DNA of 64,000 nucleotides, from the NCBI GenBank assembly GCA_026770025.1, contig JAMXDE010000027.1:744001-808000 (forward strand). The letters run 5' to 3'. The stretch comes from Craspedostauros australis (taxonomy: Eukaryota; Bacillariophyta; Bacillariophyceae; Mastogloiales; Achnanthaceae). The stretch's first letter is position 1, and each line of letters starts with the position of its first letter. The position numbers were made by a program, and so were the translations under genes. The notes under the pieces were generated by a model, which saw only the letters and a program-made list of their open reading frames with translations, had not been told where the DNA came from and did not search any database. This document shows positions 10,960 to 21,506 of this stretch, one piece after another.

Positions 10960-11101
10960 GAGCATATTGTGGCAGTTTGTACGCATTGTGGGCAATGAGC
11001 AAAAGATGGAAGAAGGTATGGGCGCAGGTGCAGATGCAGATGCACATGTAGGTACTCTCCGAGAATTGCCTGCCAGTTCTTCATACTAGTTGTGGTACTC
11101 T

Positions 11102-11961
11102 GGTGCCTTCAAGAGCCAGACCAAAAAATTGGCGATTTTTGGCTACAGTTGGCTACAGATTTTGGATCAGTTTTTCCCAAACTCCGCCTTCGTTTTAGAG
11201 ACACTCAATCCAACATCTCTTCATATCTACGAAAACTCAAGAGCCAGGGCTATCCAGGCAAGTGATAACATTATAATGTTGTTACTACCATCTCGTCGAT
11301 CTTTTTGTGTTTGTTGACCCCCTTGGTGTGGTTCTGCCGTCGAACGACGGACAGACCGGTTGTTTTTTGGATATCGTTGGCTACAGTTGGCTACACGTAG
11401 AATTCTACAGGAGTTCGGTAGGATCTTGCTTCTTGTTTCGAGAAATTCGACCCTCCATCTTTGAAGTCTCCGCGCTGAGCATTCGTTGGCCCATTCGCAA
11501 CAATGCGTATCATTTTAGAATCCCCTCTCCGAGGCGGTCACAACCATATGATCTATACATTGTTGGATTGCCATGGTGTGTTGGTATGCTTGCGTTTAGT
11601 GTTCCCATGGAGGTCGGAACGATATTTGACCACTCGGATCCCCGATTTCGGTGGCTGTGCAGGTTTTCACGTGACCGGAGGTATTGGGGGTGAAACCTGT
11701 CTGTTCTGAAAATTATAACTGTGCGGAACGGTCATTTGCTCAACGTGGATCCTACACGTGGTTTGTGCGGTATCGTCTGTCCATCGACACCCATCGTTCG
11801 GATTCGGCCAGATTCGGGAATTGGCACTAAATCTGCACAGTGGCAAGTTTGGCGAATTCTGGTCCCAATGCTTGCGTCATCATGACGTCAGAGATGGTTG
11901 GAACACTGCTTTGGACCAATCAGAACAAGACAACATGCCAACCAGAAGCCAAAAAACGTCC
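11102..11961. other. intergenic, repeat-like
   Basis: No gene was recognised. The decamer GTTGGCTACA occurs in doublets near 11140-11160 and 11375-11395, each beside a T-rich run, so this may be remnant mobile DNA. Confidence 0.35.
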
Positions 11962-12238
11962 GTGAATGATGGGGGTGCTTGGCGGATCACATCAGTGCTC
12001 ACCGAGCAAGAGAGCAACAGCCACCAAACTTTAGGATTGTATATATAAACGCCATTTAATGATATAGAATCAAGATGAGTACAGGAACACTCACAGGAGC
12101 TGAGTGCGGAGAGTTGGACTACGGTTGACACCGTATCATTAAATGGCGTTTATATATACTATCCTAAAGTTTGGATGCTGTGGCTCTGTTTCTCGGCGAC
12201 TAATGATGCGATACGTCAAGCACCCTTGTCATTCACGA
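11962..12238. repeat. foldback element: long inverted repeat with conserved core
   Basis: The core arms 12024-12064 and 12134-12174 are 41 bp each and differ at one position. They face each other across 69 bp. Outside the core the arms continue imperfectly (roughly three quarters matching by eye) to about 11962 and 12238. The DNA or its transcript could form a hairpin of about 100 bp. It could be a MITE-like foldback element or a small-RNA precursor. No flanking target duplication was identified. Confidence 0.75.
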
Positions 12239-12485
12239 ATGCGTTTGACCATTCGAGACGTGTTTGGGAACCGCAGACACGTTTGGAGTCGTCAAAAACA
12301 TCAGGCATTTGGCACCAAGACAGCATCCTTGACTCGATTAGTGACTGAGTTAGTGTAGAACACACAGGTGAAGCTAGTTTACATCGTCATCACAGAGTGC
12401 TCTGCTTTGACAACAACAAAAATAGTAACATGGTGGCAGAGTACGAGCTAGAGCATGATAGTATGCGTTTCAATGTATGTGATAA
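12239..12485. other. 3' flank of gene B
   Basis: No gene was seen. A short piece near 12430 (ATGGTGGCAGAGT) resembles an initiator-tRNA primer-binding site of a copia element but has no supporting context. Confidence 0.3.
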
Positions 12486-13043
12486 TTAGACGACTTCACA
12501 GGCAGATGGGGATGGCCCAGGGCAGTCTGTGGCTGCGTCGTCGATTACGTACGTTTCTGTATCTGACGCACACAGTGATCCACTGGCGCATACGGTGCAG
12601 GCGTCTGCCGTGCAGACTCCTGCTCTAATGATGATGTCATTGGTTGCACTGTTGCTGTTGCCAAGGCTACTGCACGCATTCGCGCCCGAACAGGCACCGG
12701 TTTCGATGATCACACTTCCTGCGAATTTGCCTGAGGTACCAGCATGCAATTCTCGACAAGCGTTAGTCGATTTGCACGCATTCTTTCCGATGAAAATATT
12801 TGCCACGACTGGTGTCATAGTTGTAGACCCTTGGTTGACGCGCTGCGCAGCGCCACTGCATCCACCATTTGTATCGCATGCTCCTTCTTCCACTCGTATA
12901 TCGCCAAAGATATTCATTCCAATACCGTTGCAGCTCCGGTCCACAACACAAGCTCTTGGTCCGATCACCCGGAATCCGACTTTGGCATCAGCAGCTGGCT
13001 GATCTTCGAAGAAGTTGCCCAACCGAAAGCAAGAAGTGCCTCC
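12486..13043 (-). pseudogene. gene B, 3' part (C-terminal Cys-rich block) cut off by a copia insertion
   Basis: This reads on the minus strand to a TAA at 12486-12488 and matches the last third of gene A closely, for example KVGFRVIGPRAC, IFIGKNAC and ETYVIDDA. The Cys motif C-x-G-x-x-A-C recurs. The coding sequence stops being continuous at the left edge of the retrotransposon. The CCTCC at 13039-13043 is repeated at 22194-22198. This part now lacks its own start and is separated from the rest of the gene by 9.15 kb. Confidence 0.9.
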
Positions 13044-13730
13044 AGTTGAGATTCAATGAGGGACAGACTAGTACCGAACACGGTATCAACCCGATGGGAG
13101 AAATTCCTGTTTTGGCGCGAAATCTTCCGACTTGATTGACCACCAAACCTTTTTCTCCTCCTTTCTCTCCTCCATTCACGAATCCATCATGACTCAAACC
13201 TGACCGACCTGACTCACACCCCACCTGGGAACTATATGCTCTTCAGATCCTCCTTACTAAAACTTATCTCGATTCCTTCATTGCTGATGACCACCACACT
13301 ACCACCGTGGTCTCAGCATGCGTATCCAACTTGCTTCAACTCAAGCAATGGAATCCGAGTGTCAGCTTCAGCCACAGCCACTGCTTCATGACCGTCACCA
13401 CTGATTGTCATGACCTACACTGCAGTGTAACTACATGTGCGGAGAGCAAGGTACTGTATTGACTGTCTACTCTGTTGCACTGAATCAAGTGCATCAGTGC
13501 AGGGTCTCGCCAAGTTGTGTGGCATCGTTTCTTCACCCTACTAACACCAATAAGCTAACTCATAATAACGGACAAGGATTAGCTACAAAGCACTCTACTT
13601 CTCATCGTTACAAGTTATAACTATTCAAACAGCACACCTCTCTTGAACTGCATCACACGGCTATCCCGAAGCCGGCAGATTCACGAGGCATTCTCCACCG
13701 ATTCGCGACGCCTACGCACGAATCCTAACT
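13044..13730 (+). repeat. left LTR of the copia element
   Basis: This 687-bp copy starts AGTTGAGATTC and ends CCTAACT. It matches 21507-22193 throughout by eye. A TATA-like CTATATG near 13232 may belong to its promoter. Confidence 0.93.
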
Positions 13731-13749
13731 GGTAGCTGCGAGTGGTTGC
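13730..13749 (+). other. primer-binding site of the copia element
   Basis: TGGTAGCTGCGAGTGGTT begins at the last base of the left LTR. It resembles the complement of the 3' end of initiator methionine tRNA (TGGTAGCAGAGGATGGTT), the usual copia primer. The match is imperfect and recalled from general knowledge. Confidence 0.6.
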
Positions 13750-14157
13750 CAAATACTCTCTTATCAACTCCACCGAGCATCTTCCTCTGCCAACCGATCG
13801 CAAGAGTCTCTCTGAGACGAAGCCAAAAGGCACAGCTCGAAGACCGAGCTTCCAACAAGGACCACGTCCTCACCGCATGCATCTGATCTGAAATCAGATC
13901 CCCACCGCTCGAAAACCGAGCCACTCAAGAGGACAAAAGTCCCAGCTGAAGGTAAGCGACCCAAGGTCGAACTTCAGTAGCCTCTGCCAAAGCAAGCAAT
14001 AACCGCACTCGCCGACCGAGTGCGAGCCCCTCCAAGCCTGCATCGAACTTCAGTGCACACCTTCCCAACGAAGTGAAGTCGAGCAAGAGCAAGAGAAGGC
14101 AAACAGATCGATCCCCTCGAAGTCCGAAGACTATTCGAGAAGTCCCCGTCATCCATC

Positions 14158-17100
14158 ATGGCGGAAGAGACAACTCCTGCCACGCTGGAAGAGCTGCAAG
14201 CGCAGCTCGAAGCGATCACGGTCGAGAACGCTCGCCTCACACAGGCGACGTTGGCGGCCGAAGCCGCTGCAGAAGCAGCAAACGCGGCCATAGCCACTGC
14301 CCAAGCAGCGGCGACAGCCACCACGACCCCAAGCCGTCCCGGTCTCGAGCGCAGCCGCTCCGCTGGCGACACAAGACCTCGAACGGAACAGTCCTTCCTC
14401 GGCGACAGCATCTTCGACATGGAAACCCCCATGCCCAAGAAGAGCAGAAAGTCAGAAGAGGACAGCGAAGACGACGACCACGACCTCTCTGGGAAACCAA
14501 CCGTTCCCATCATGGGAGGTATCCTCAAGCAAGGACGCAACTGGGTGCCCTGGACCGCAGGCGCGCCGAACGGGCATTGGACGGGCCTCCAAGACGAGTC
14601 ACACACCAGGTGGACCAACTCTCAACAACAGAGAATCCTCCATAACGGTGCTGACTCAACCAACCAGTCCAAGCGAGAGCAAGGACTCACCGACAAGTTC
14701 AAGAAAGGAGGGAACATCCAGCAGTTCATTCGCCTGGTGCGAAACCACATGGCAAGAACCGGACTCCTCACCATGGCGTACATCGCTGACGCCAACGCAG
14801 AGTCAGGAATGACTTGCGTCTTGGACTCACCAGCCGCCTTCACTCTTGAAGATGCCACCAAGCACTTCGACGAGTTCCATCTGAAGTGGGATCACTACGA
14901 CGTCCAGAACAACGAGACAGCCTCAGCGTTCTTCCGTGACAGTCTTGATCCAGCCCTCGAAGACCAACTCATGAACCGAATCGAGCCGAAGTTCCACGAT
15001 AACTTCATCACTCTCTTCGTTGAGTTCATGAACAGCAACTCGGCCAACTCCTTGGATGAACAAGACGCCCTCGCAGCCAAGATCCGCGAAGTCAACTGCA
15101 GACGTTTTCCAAACGAGAACGTTGGTCTCATGGCAGTCCACCTCCGTGCTCTTTGCAAGCGCCTCGACGACGCCGGTCGCTTCGACCTTCGTCTCCTCCG
15201 AACGATCCTCGACGCCTTCCTGCAGGCTGGAGGACAGATCCGGTCTGGTGAACAGTACCGACGTCCTCTCTATGTGATGAAGGATAACCTTGAGGAAATC
15301 CTCATGCGTCTCCCCGTCTTCACGTACGAGTACGCTCGCCCCCAGCTTGCCGCAAAAGATCTCACATGGATGGCAATCTGCAACAAGGCCGAGGCGTCGT
15401 ACGAAAACGAAGTGCGCGGAAATCGCTGGCATGCCATCAGGCGTACCAGAGACAGCAACGTGCCCAGGTACTCGTACGCCAACAACGCCGTCCAGAATCC
15501 AAGCGCCAACGTTCTCGAGCAACACAAGGGTTTCTCCAAGAACGACGGAAGGAGAAACAACTTCAAGAAGCCCAAGGAACGCGACGCCAAACGCAACGCC
15601 AGCCAGGGCTGGTCGTCCAAAGCTCCCAAGCCCGGTGAACCACAGCGCAAGCTTGTCAACGACAAGACTTTCATGTGGTGCGCCAAGTGCCGCCGCTGGC
15701 GTCTCTCGCACAACACTGAGAGTCATCAGGACAACTTCAAGTTCAAGGCGAAGGCAAAGGGCAAGCAAGCTCCCAAACAGGACAACCTCTCCATTGACAT
15801 GGCTGCGTGGACATGCTTCACAGCCGCCTCCAGTCAAGACGAAGACACCTGGTGGTCTCTCGTCTGGAACCTCTTCACCTCCTTCAACTACTTCGGTAGC
15901 ATCGTTGGAATGGTTCTCCTCTTCGCCTCACTCCAAGTCATCACTATCGGAGTAGAGTATGGGTGGTACATCGCGGCAGCAAATGCCTGGATGCTAATTG
16001 CCGTAACTCTACTACTCCTCCACACGAACGTACCACGAAGACCTGACTCAATCAACTCTGCTGATCTAGTCTACAACAAGGCACGAGTCAAAGAACGGTA
16101 CAAGCAAGTGCATAAACGTCCAACACACTTCAATGGAGCCGTGAAACGCAGTCTCTACGATCTCGTAATGGAAAGTCTCGACCCAGATGGACCCAAACCC
16201 GTGAACGTGTCGAAAGGAAACTCCCCACGAACAAAACGTGTGTGGCGTCCCCAGGCTCGGACCAAAACTCGCAATCACAGATCAAAACGTCGTCACTGGA
16301 ACCAATCGAAAAATTCCACTTATGGTAAAAACCAAACACCCACGACAGCAAAATTGCCCCGCCAAGAAGGTCGCACCTCATCCATCTCACGAAATCTCTG
16401 GAGCCTGTACCCAACTCGCGGAATTGACTTGATGTATGATCGAAGTCAAAAGCAACAATGTGACAATGACATGCCCGCACTACTCACTCTGCAAGGTCTA
16501 GCCTCCTTCTTCTCCAATCGCAATGCTTTCGCATCTCCAGCTAAAGCTGAGAGTTATCTCTCACCCGATGCTCCATTCGAACTCGTTTGGGACAGCGGAG
16601 CATCAATTTCTGTGACAAATGACCTCAACGATTTCTGTTCTACTCCAAGTCCTCCACCAAGACCGACCTTTCTCAACGGATTCCTCAAGAAAATCCAAGT
16701 GAATGCGTTGGGAACCGTCGAATGGTATGTCCTTGATGTAACTGGAAGCCCTCGCAAATTGCGACTGCCTGCTTTCCATGTTCCCGAATCAAAGGTCAAG
16801 CTAATCAGCACTTCCAGTCTCCTTGAAGAGTATCAGGGCGAAACGATCGTTTTCAACAAATCCTCCTGCAAACTCAGCGGAATCCTGGGAAACGACGATC
16901 GCAACGCAATCGTAGCGAATTACAAGAAGTCCACAAGGCTACCAACATCAGTCGGCTACAGTGCCGACAACATCCATGACGTGCCAGCTGCACTAACTTC
17001 CATCGTCTCCACCGTGTCGGACCACAACGTGAACCTCACCCAACCGCAAAAGGAACTTCTTCGGTGGCACTATCGTCTCGGACATTTATCCTTCAGTCGA

Positions 17101-20100
17101 GTGAAGTTCCTGCTGCGTTCGGGTACTCTCACCGGGTCAGAATCGTCTAGAAAGATGCACACAGCTGCGGCAAGGGTCACAAGCCTCCCGCTTTGCGCTG
17201 CATGCCAATTCGGAAAGCTGCACCGTCGCCCTTCCCCAGGAATAACTCAACATGTCGTCCGTGACAAACAAGGAGTTTTGCGCACCGATCACTTGTTCCC
17301 TGGACAACAAGTATCAGTGGACCACTTCGTCGGTCGAACGCCAGGACGCCTCTTCTCAGGACGAGGCAAAGGCGATCCAAACGAAATGTACAAAGGCGGA
17401 GCCATCTTTGTCGATCACGCATCAGGATACATTCACGTGGAACCTGTGGCAGCGCTAACCACGCACGCCACCCTCGAAGCCAAGGAACGGTTCGAACTGA
17501 TGTGTCGTGATGTTGGAGTCCCCGTACGATCGTATCTATCAGACAACGCCACCACCTTCACCTCACCCGAATACTCCAAACACCTTGAAATCTTCCATCA
17601 AGTCCATCGATTCGCAGGTGTCGGCGCACATCACCACAACGGAATAGCCGAGCGAAGCATTCGAACAATTGTCTCAATGGCCCGAACCATGATGATGCAT
17701 CAAAGCATCCACTGGCCAACGATGTTTGATGCTCAACTATGGCCAATGGCCGTCGTACACGCCGCGTACATCTACAATCGCGTGCCTAATCCCGCCACCG
17801 GTCTCACACCCTACGATGTTCTATCACGCATCCGTCTTCCCCTCAAGCAACTTCATAACCTGCACGTATGGGGCAGTCCAGTCTATGTCCTTAACAAAGC
17901 GCTGGCCGATGGACGCAAGATACCCCGATGGGAACCAAGAGGAGAGAGATACGTGAACATGGGTCTCTCTACGAAGCATGCTTCAACCGTACCTCTAGTC
18001 CTATCACCACGGACAGGTTCAATCACCCCTCAGTTCCACGTCGTGTTCGATGACTGGTTCGCAACGATTGCTACCGACTTGAAGCAACTTCCAAGCTATC
18101 AATCGGAAGAATGGACTCGCATGTTTGGTGACACCACCTTCCAATATCCATTCGATGACGACGATGTGGAATCAATGGAGCAGGACGACATCTTCGCATC
18201 AGACACGCGAGACCACAACCGGTTACAACGCAACGACGATAACACTCCACCACCGAGTTTTGATACGCGAAACCAACAAACCATCCGTGAAAGAACGCCA
18301 CAGGTATTGGCGAAAGGGTCGCAACCAATGACACAACAGATCCCCGATCTCATGAGTGAAGCTCTCGCCCCTCCGATGCCAGTTTCAGAGGGAGCCAACA
18401 GGCAAATGTCCTCGACAGAGGGAGCTCCCGATGAGTCCCCGGTACCTGACTCTACTATAGAGTCACCGGATCAGCGAACACTTCAACCGCAATTGAGCTC
18501 ACCTCTCCGAGAATCACCAACATTGGAATTAGCAACTCCATTACCACTTCCAGCTCCGACGCCAATTCAGACGAGCTCCACGCCACCCATGATACCTAAG
18601 TCTGAGCCAACGCCAGAAAGACCTCAAAGCACGAGAATTCGCAAACAACCAAAGCGATTCACGTACGCACGTATGGGAGGCAAAGCAGCCTGGCTGGACG
18701 ACGAAGACACCGATGATTACTACTTCTGCCCTGCAGTAGCTACCTTGGAAGAGATCGAACAGGCCGCAACACCCAGGGAACTGCACCCCGACTCATCATC
18801 GATCATCACATTCTCACAAGCTATCGTCGATTGCTTACATACAATCGAACCTCTCCAACGCAAAGGTAGCGACTCTCTCTCCATCGATCTACACCAATTC
18901 AAGGTGGACGCTCACTACTTGTTGCGCAGACTCCGAGGTCGATTCAACACCTTGAATCCACAGCCAACCAACGTCGTCCTCCCAACGTTCGCTCCAAAGG
19001 CGGCTGAAGTAGAAGAAGCAAGCATCAACATGGCTGACTGGTGGCAACCGGACCCCGACAACATGACCGAGGAAGGAGCGACTCCATTTCAGGAGACGTA
19101 CAACAACTTTCACTCGGACATGGAGGACCATTTCGAGAAAGACCTCAACAGCGTCTTTCTCAACGAAGACCTCCTCCGACTGGCCACTGACCACGCCGTC
19201 GAGCAATTCGTGGAGAAGCTGAGCACCTTCATCAGTACTGGCACGATGGAACCCCACTTCGACGCTCTCGACTTCATGTCCAAGGCCAAATCAGGGCCAT
19301 GGTACTACCAAGACCCCGAACATTTGATGAACCAAGGGTACCTTCCACCCAAATCTGCGTACAACGCAGAAGCGTTCGTCCAAAGGACTCGCTCCGTGTG
19401 GAATGCGATGATCGAAAATCATCATTACCGTCTCGCATTCGAGCTACTCCGTCGCCAAGTGACGACGATCCGACCAGGACCGTGGCCACTTCCAAGCGAA
19501 TACGAGATTGAGCAATTCGTCCAAGGCATGATTGAGTCGAACACGGCGCCACTCACTTCGGCCCCAGCGACTCGCTCCGCCAACAAAGGATCCATGCTCG
19601 ACATCGACTCGTCATCCACGCTCGACATCAACCCGTCGTTCATCCTCGACACAGCGAAGTGCATTCCACCAACTACATGGGCGAACATCGAACAGCATGC
19701 CTACTCTGTCGCAATCATCGAGCCACAGAAGGATGCAACAAACTACCCCACCTACGTCGATAATCGCATGATCAGCTACTTTGCCGCAGGTGGCGACTTG
19801 GAGATCGCCGAACGCACCTCGGTGTACAAGGCATCCAACACCGACCCGGATACTCTCTCCTTCGACGAAGCCATTCGCGACGACAACAAAGACGAGTGGA
19901 TGCAAGCCGCCGAAAAGGAGATTCGAGATCTCACGGAAAAGGGCACGTGGGAGGAAGTGAAGAAGATCGACATCAAGAACGATCGCATCTTTCCAGGAAC
20001 CTGGGTCTTTCGCCGCAAGCGCCTCCCCGACGGAACCATCAAGAAATACAAGGGACGCTGGTGTTGCCGTGGAGACCTCATGCAAGAGGACTCCTCCACC

Positions 20101-21423
20101 TACGCACCAGTCGTCGCATGGTCATCCGTCCGCATCTTCCTCAGCACTTCCATCGTCATGGGTTGGACAACAACGTCCATCGACTTCACGAACGCTTTCG
20201 TGCAAGCATCCATCCACAAGCCAGTCTACCTTCATCTCCCTCGTGGATTCAAATCAACGAAGGGTCCCGACACCTGCCTCAAGCTCCGCAAGAGCCTGTA
20301 CGGCTTGACGATTGCTCCTCGCCTCTGGTATGAACACCTCATCCGAGCCCTCACTACGATCGGCTTCAAGGCCTGCGACCAAGAGCAGTGCTTGTTCATC
20401 AAGAAGGACATCATGATCGTCCTCTACGTTGACGATGCGGGCATCGCCTCCAAGACCAAGCAAGCCGCCGACGACTTCATCAAATCAATGCGCGACCTCG
20501 GCTTTGAGCTCACCCAAGAAGGAAGCTTCACCGAGTTCCTGGGAATCGAGCTCAGCCGTGATCCAAAAGCAGACACGGTCCATCTCCGCCAACCAGGACT
20601 AATCAAGAAGATCCTCGCCACTACGAAGATGACGAACTGCAGTCCGTGCCCCGTACCAACTACGCAGCTCGCACTGGGACAATGCAAGCATGAGCCTCCC
20701 ATGAACGAACCATGGAACTACCGCTCCGTCGTCGGCATGCTGTTGTATCTCACGACCAACACTCGCCCCGACCTGGCATTCGCAGTCTCCCAAGTCGCTC
20801 GCTTCGGAAGTGACCCTCGCCGCTCACACGCCAAGGCCGTCAAGCGCATCATGCGCTATCTCAAGCACACTGAGGACAAGGGTACCATCGTGCGTCCCAC
20901 CGGGCAGCTTGATCTCAAGTGCTACGTGGATGCAGACTTCGCAGGACTCTACGGACGAGAAGACAGCAAGGACCCCGTCTCAGTCAAGTCGCGCACTGGC
21001 TACCTCATTACGCTGGGAGGGTGCCCCCTCATTTGGAAGTCCAAACTCCAAACTGAGATTGCTCTATCTACGATGGAGTCCGAGTACGCCGCTCTCTCTC
21101 TCGCAATGCGCACGCTGATTCCCATTCAACAGCTCATCCGCCAAGTCATCAACAATGCCGGCACCACCATGCCACTGCACACCAACCTCCAGTGCACGGT
21201 GTTTGAGGACAACCAAGCCTGCATTTCCCTTGCTACCAATCATCAACCAACCGCGCGCACCAAGCACTTCCTGACTAAGTGGCACTTCTTTTGGTACTGG
21301 GTCAAGGCAGGGTTCATCTACATCCAGCACATCGCAACACCGGAGCAACTGGCCGACATCTTCACCAAAGGACTGTCCATCGCAGTCTTCGAATACCTGC
21401 GATTCAAGATCATGGGTTGGTAA
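14158..21423 (+). CDS. copia Gag-Pol polyprotein
   Basis: One frame encodes 2,421 residues. The ATG at 14158 follows a leader of about 430 nt. The Gag part starts with an Ala/Glu-rich coiled-coil-like segment and has one Cys/His cluster near 15680 (CAKCRRW). Two hydrophobic segments follow at about 15880-16030. The protease motif DSGAS is at 16591. The zinc-binding start of integrase lies at about 17060-17215 (WHYRLGH, CAAC). The integrase core follows (VDHFVG, LSDNATTF, HHHNGIAER). A long variable Pro/Ser linker comes next. Reverse transcriptase spans about 19.97-20.7 kb with YVDD near 20428. RNase H ends the frame (YVDADFAG, MESEYAAL, LADIFTKG). Gag and Pol are fused without a frame change. 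Confidence 0.95.
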   Translation: MAEETTPATLEELQAQLEAITVENARLTQATLAAEAAAEAANAAIATAQAAATATTTPSRPGLERSRSAGDTRPRTEQSFLGDSIFDMETPMPKKSRKSEEDSEDDDHDLSGKPTVPIMGGILKQGRNWVPWTAGAPNGHWTGLQDESHTRWTNSQQQRILHNGADSTNQSKREQGLTDKFKKGGNIQQFIRLVRNHMARTGLLTMAYIADANAESGMTCVLDSPAAFTLEDATKHFDEFHLKWDHYDVQNNETASAFFRDSLDPALEDQLMNRIEPKFHDNFITLFVEFMNSNSANSLDEQDALAAKIREVNCRRFPNENVGLMAVHLRALCKRLDDAGRFDLRLLRTILDAFLQAGGQIRSGEQYRRPLYVMKDNLEEILMRLPVFTYEYARPQLAAKDLTWMAICNKAEASYENEVRGNRWHAIRRTRDSNVPRYSYANNAVQNPSANVLEQHKGFSKNDGRRNNFKKPKERDAKRNASQGWSSKAPKPGEPQRKLVNDKTFMWCAKCRRWRLSHNTESHQDNFKFKAKAKGKQAPKQDNLSIDMAAWTCFTAASSQDEDTWWSLVWNLFTSFNYFGSIVGMVLLFASLQVITIGVEYGWYIAAANAWMLIAVTLLLLHTNVPRRPDSINSADLVYNKARVKERYKQVHKRPTHFNGAVKRSLYDLVMESLDPDGPKPVNVSKGNSPRTKRVWRPQARTKTRNHRSKRRHWNQSKNSTYGKNQTPTTAKLPRQEGRTSSISRNLWSLYPTRGIDLMYDRSQKQQCDNDMPALLTLQGLASFFSNRNAFASPAKAESYLSPDAPFELVWDSGASISVTNDLNDFCSTPSPPPRPTFLNGFLKKIQVNALGTVEWYVLDVTGSPRKLRLPAFHVPESKVKLISTSSLLEEYQGETIVFNKSSCKLSGILGNDDRNAIVANYKKSTRLPTSVGYSADNIHDVPAALTSIVSTVSDHNVNLTQPQKELLRWHYRLGHLSFSRVKFLLRSGTLTGSESSRKMHTAAARVTSLPLCAACQFGKLHRRPSPGITQHVVRDKQGVLRTDHLFPGQQVSVDHFVGRTPGRLFSGRGKGDPNEMYKGGAIFVDHASGYIHVEPVAALTTHATLEAKERFELMCRDVGVPVRSYLSDNATTFTSPEYSKHLEIFHQVHRFAGVGAHHHNGIAERSIRTIVSMARTMMMHQSIHWPTMFDAQLWPMAVVHAAYIYNRVPNPATGLTPYDVLSRIRLPLKQLHNLHVWGSPVYVLNKALADGRKIPRWEPRGERYVNMGLSTKHASTVPLVLSPRTGSITPQFHVVFDDWFATIATDLKQLPSYQSEEWTRMFGDTTFQYPFDDDDVESMEQDDIFASDTRDHNRLQRNDDNTPPPSFDTRNQQTIRERTPQVLAKGSQPMTQQIPDLMSEALAPPMPVSEGANRQMSSTEGAPDESPVPDSTIESPDQRTLQPQLSSPLRESPTLELATPLPLPAPTPIQTSSTPPMIPKSEPTPERPQSTRIRKQPKRFTYARMGGKAAWLDDEDTDDYYFCPAVATLEEIEQAATPRELHPDSSSIITFSQAIVDCLHTIEPLQRKGSDSLSIDLHQFKVDAHYLLRRLRGRFNTLNPQPTNVVLPTFAPKAAEVEEASINMADWWQPDPDNMTEEGATPFQETYNNFHSDMEDHFEKDLNSVFLNEDLLRLATDHAVEQFVEKLSTFISTGTMEPHFDALDFMSKAKSGPWYYQDPEHLMNQGYLPPKSAYNAEAFVQRTRSVWNAMIENHHYRLAFELLRRQVTTIRPGPWPLPSEYEIEQFVQGMIESNTAPLTSAPATRSANKGSMLDIDSSSTLDINPSFILDTAKCIPPTTWANIEQHAYSVAIIEPQKDATNYPTYVDNRMISYFAAGGDLEIAERTSVYKASNTDPDTLSFDEAIRDDNKDEWMQAAEKEIRDLTEKGTWEEVKKIDIKNDRIFPGTWVFRRKRLPDGTIKKYKGRWCCRGDLMQEDSSTYAPVVAWSSVRIFLSTSIVMGWTTTSIDFTNAFVQASIHKPVYLHLPRGFKSTKGPDTCLKLRKSLYGLTIAPRLWYEHLIRALTTIGFKACDQEQCLFIKKDIMIVLYVDDAGIASKTKQAADDFIKSMRDLGFELTQEGSFTEFLGIELSRDPKADTVHLRQPGLIKKILATTKMTNCSPCPVPTTQLALGQCKHEPPMNEPWNYRSVVGMLLYLTTNTRPDLAFAVSQVARFGSDPRRSHAKAVKRIMRYLKHTEDKGTIVRPTGQLDLKCYVDADFAGLYGREDSKDPVSVKSRTGYLITLGGCPLIWKSKLQTEIALSTMESEYAALSLAMRTLIPIQQLIRQVINNAGTTMPLHTNLQCTVFEDNQACISLATNHQPTARTKHFLTKWHFFWYWVKAGFIYIQHIATPEQLADIFTKGLSIAVFEYLRFKIMGW

Positions 21424-21497
21424 TAACCAACAACAACAAACAACAACGAAGGATGAAGTTTTCATCGATACCACAACTCCAATCACGACCCAACACT

Positions 21498-21506
21498 GAG
21501 AGGGAG
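21498..21506 (+). other. polypurine tract of the copia element
   Basis: GAGAGGGAG lies directly before the right LTR, the expected place for plus-strand priming. Confidence 0.75.

Larger units (their letters stand above)
8553..11101 (+). repeat. inverted segmental duplication, copy 1
   Basis: This segment recurs on the minus strand at about 29565-32018. Translations in several different frames are identical between the copies across 9.7-11.0 kb, so the DNA there is identical apart from repeat length. The right edge is sharp: both copies read to GGTACTCT and then diverge. The left edge is near the shared GATGACCGCACATGTGGT. Copy 1 has about 50 bp more than copy 2 just inside this edge. No target duplication or terminal repeat was found at the edges. 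Confidence 0.9.

Noticed and set aside
13435-13620. 61-codon frame present in both LTRs
   Set aside because: It is short, has no domain, and is identical only because the LTRs are identical.
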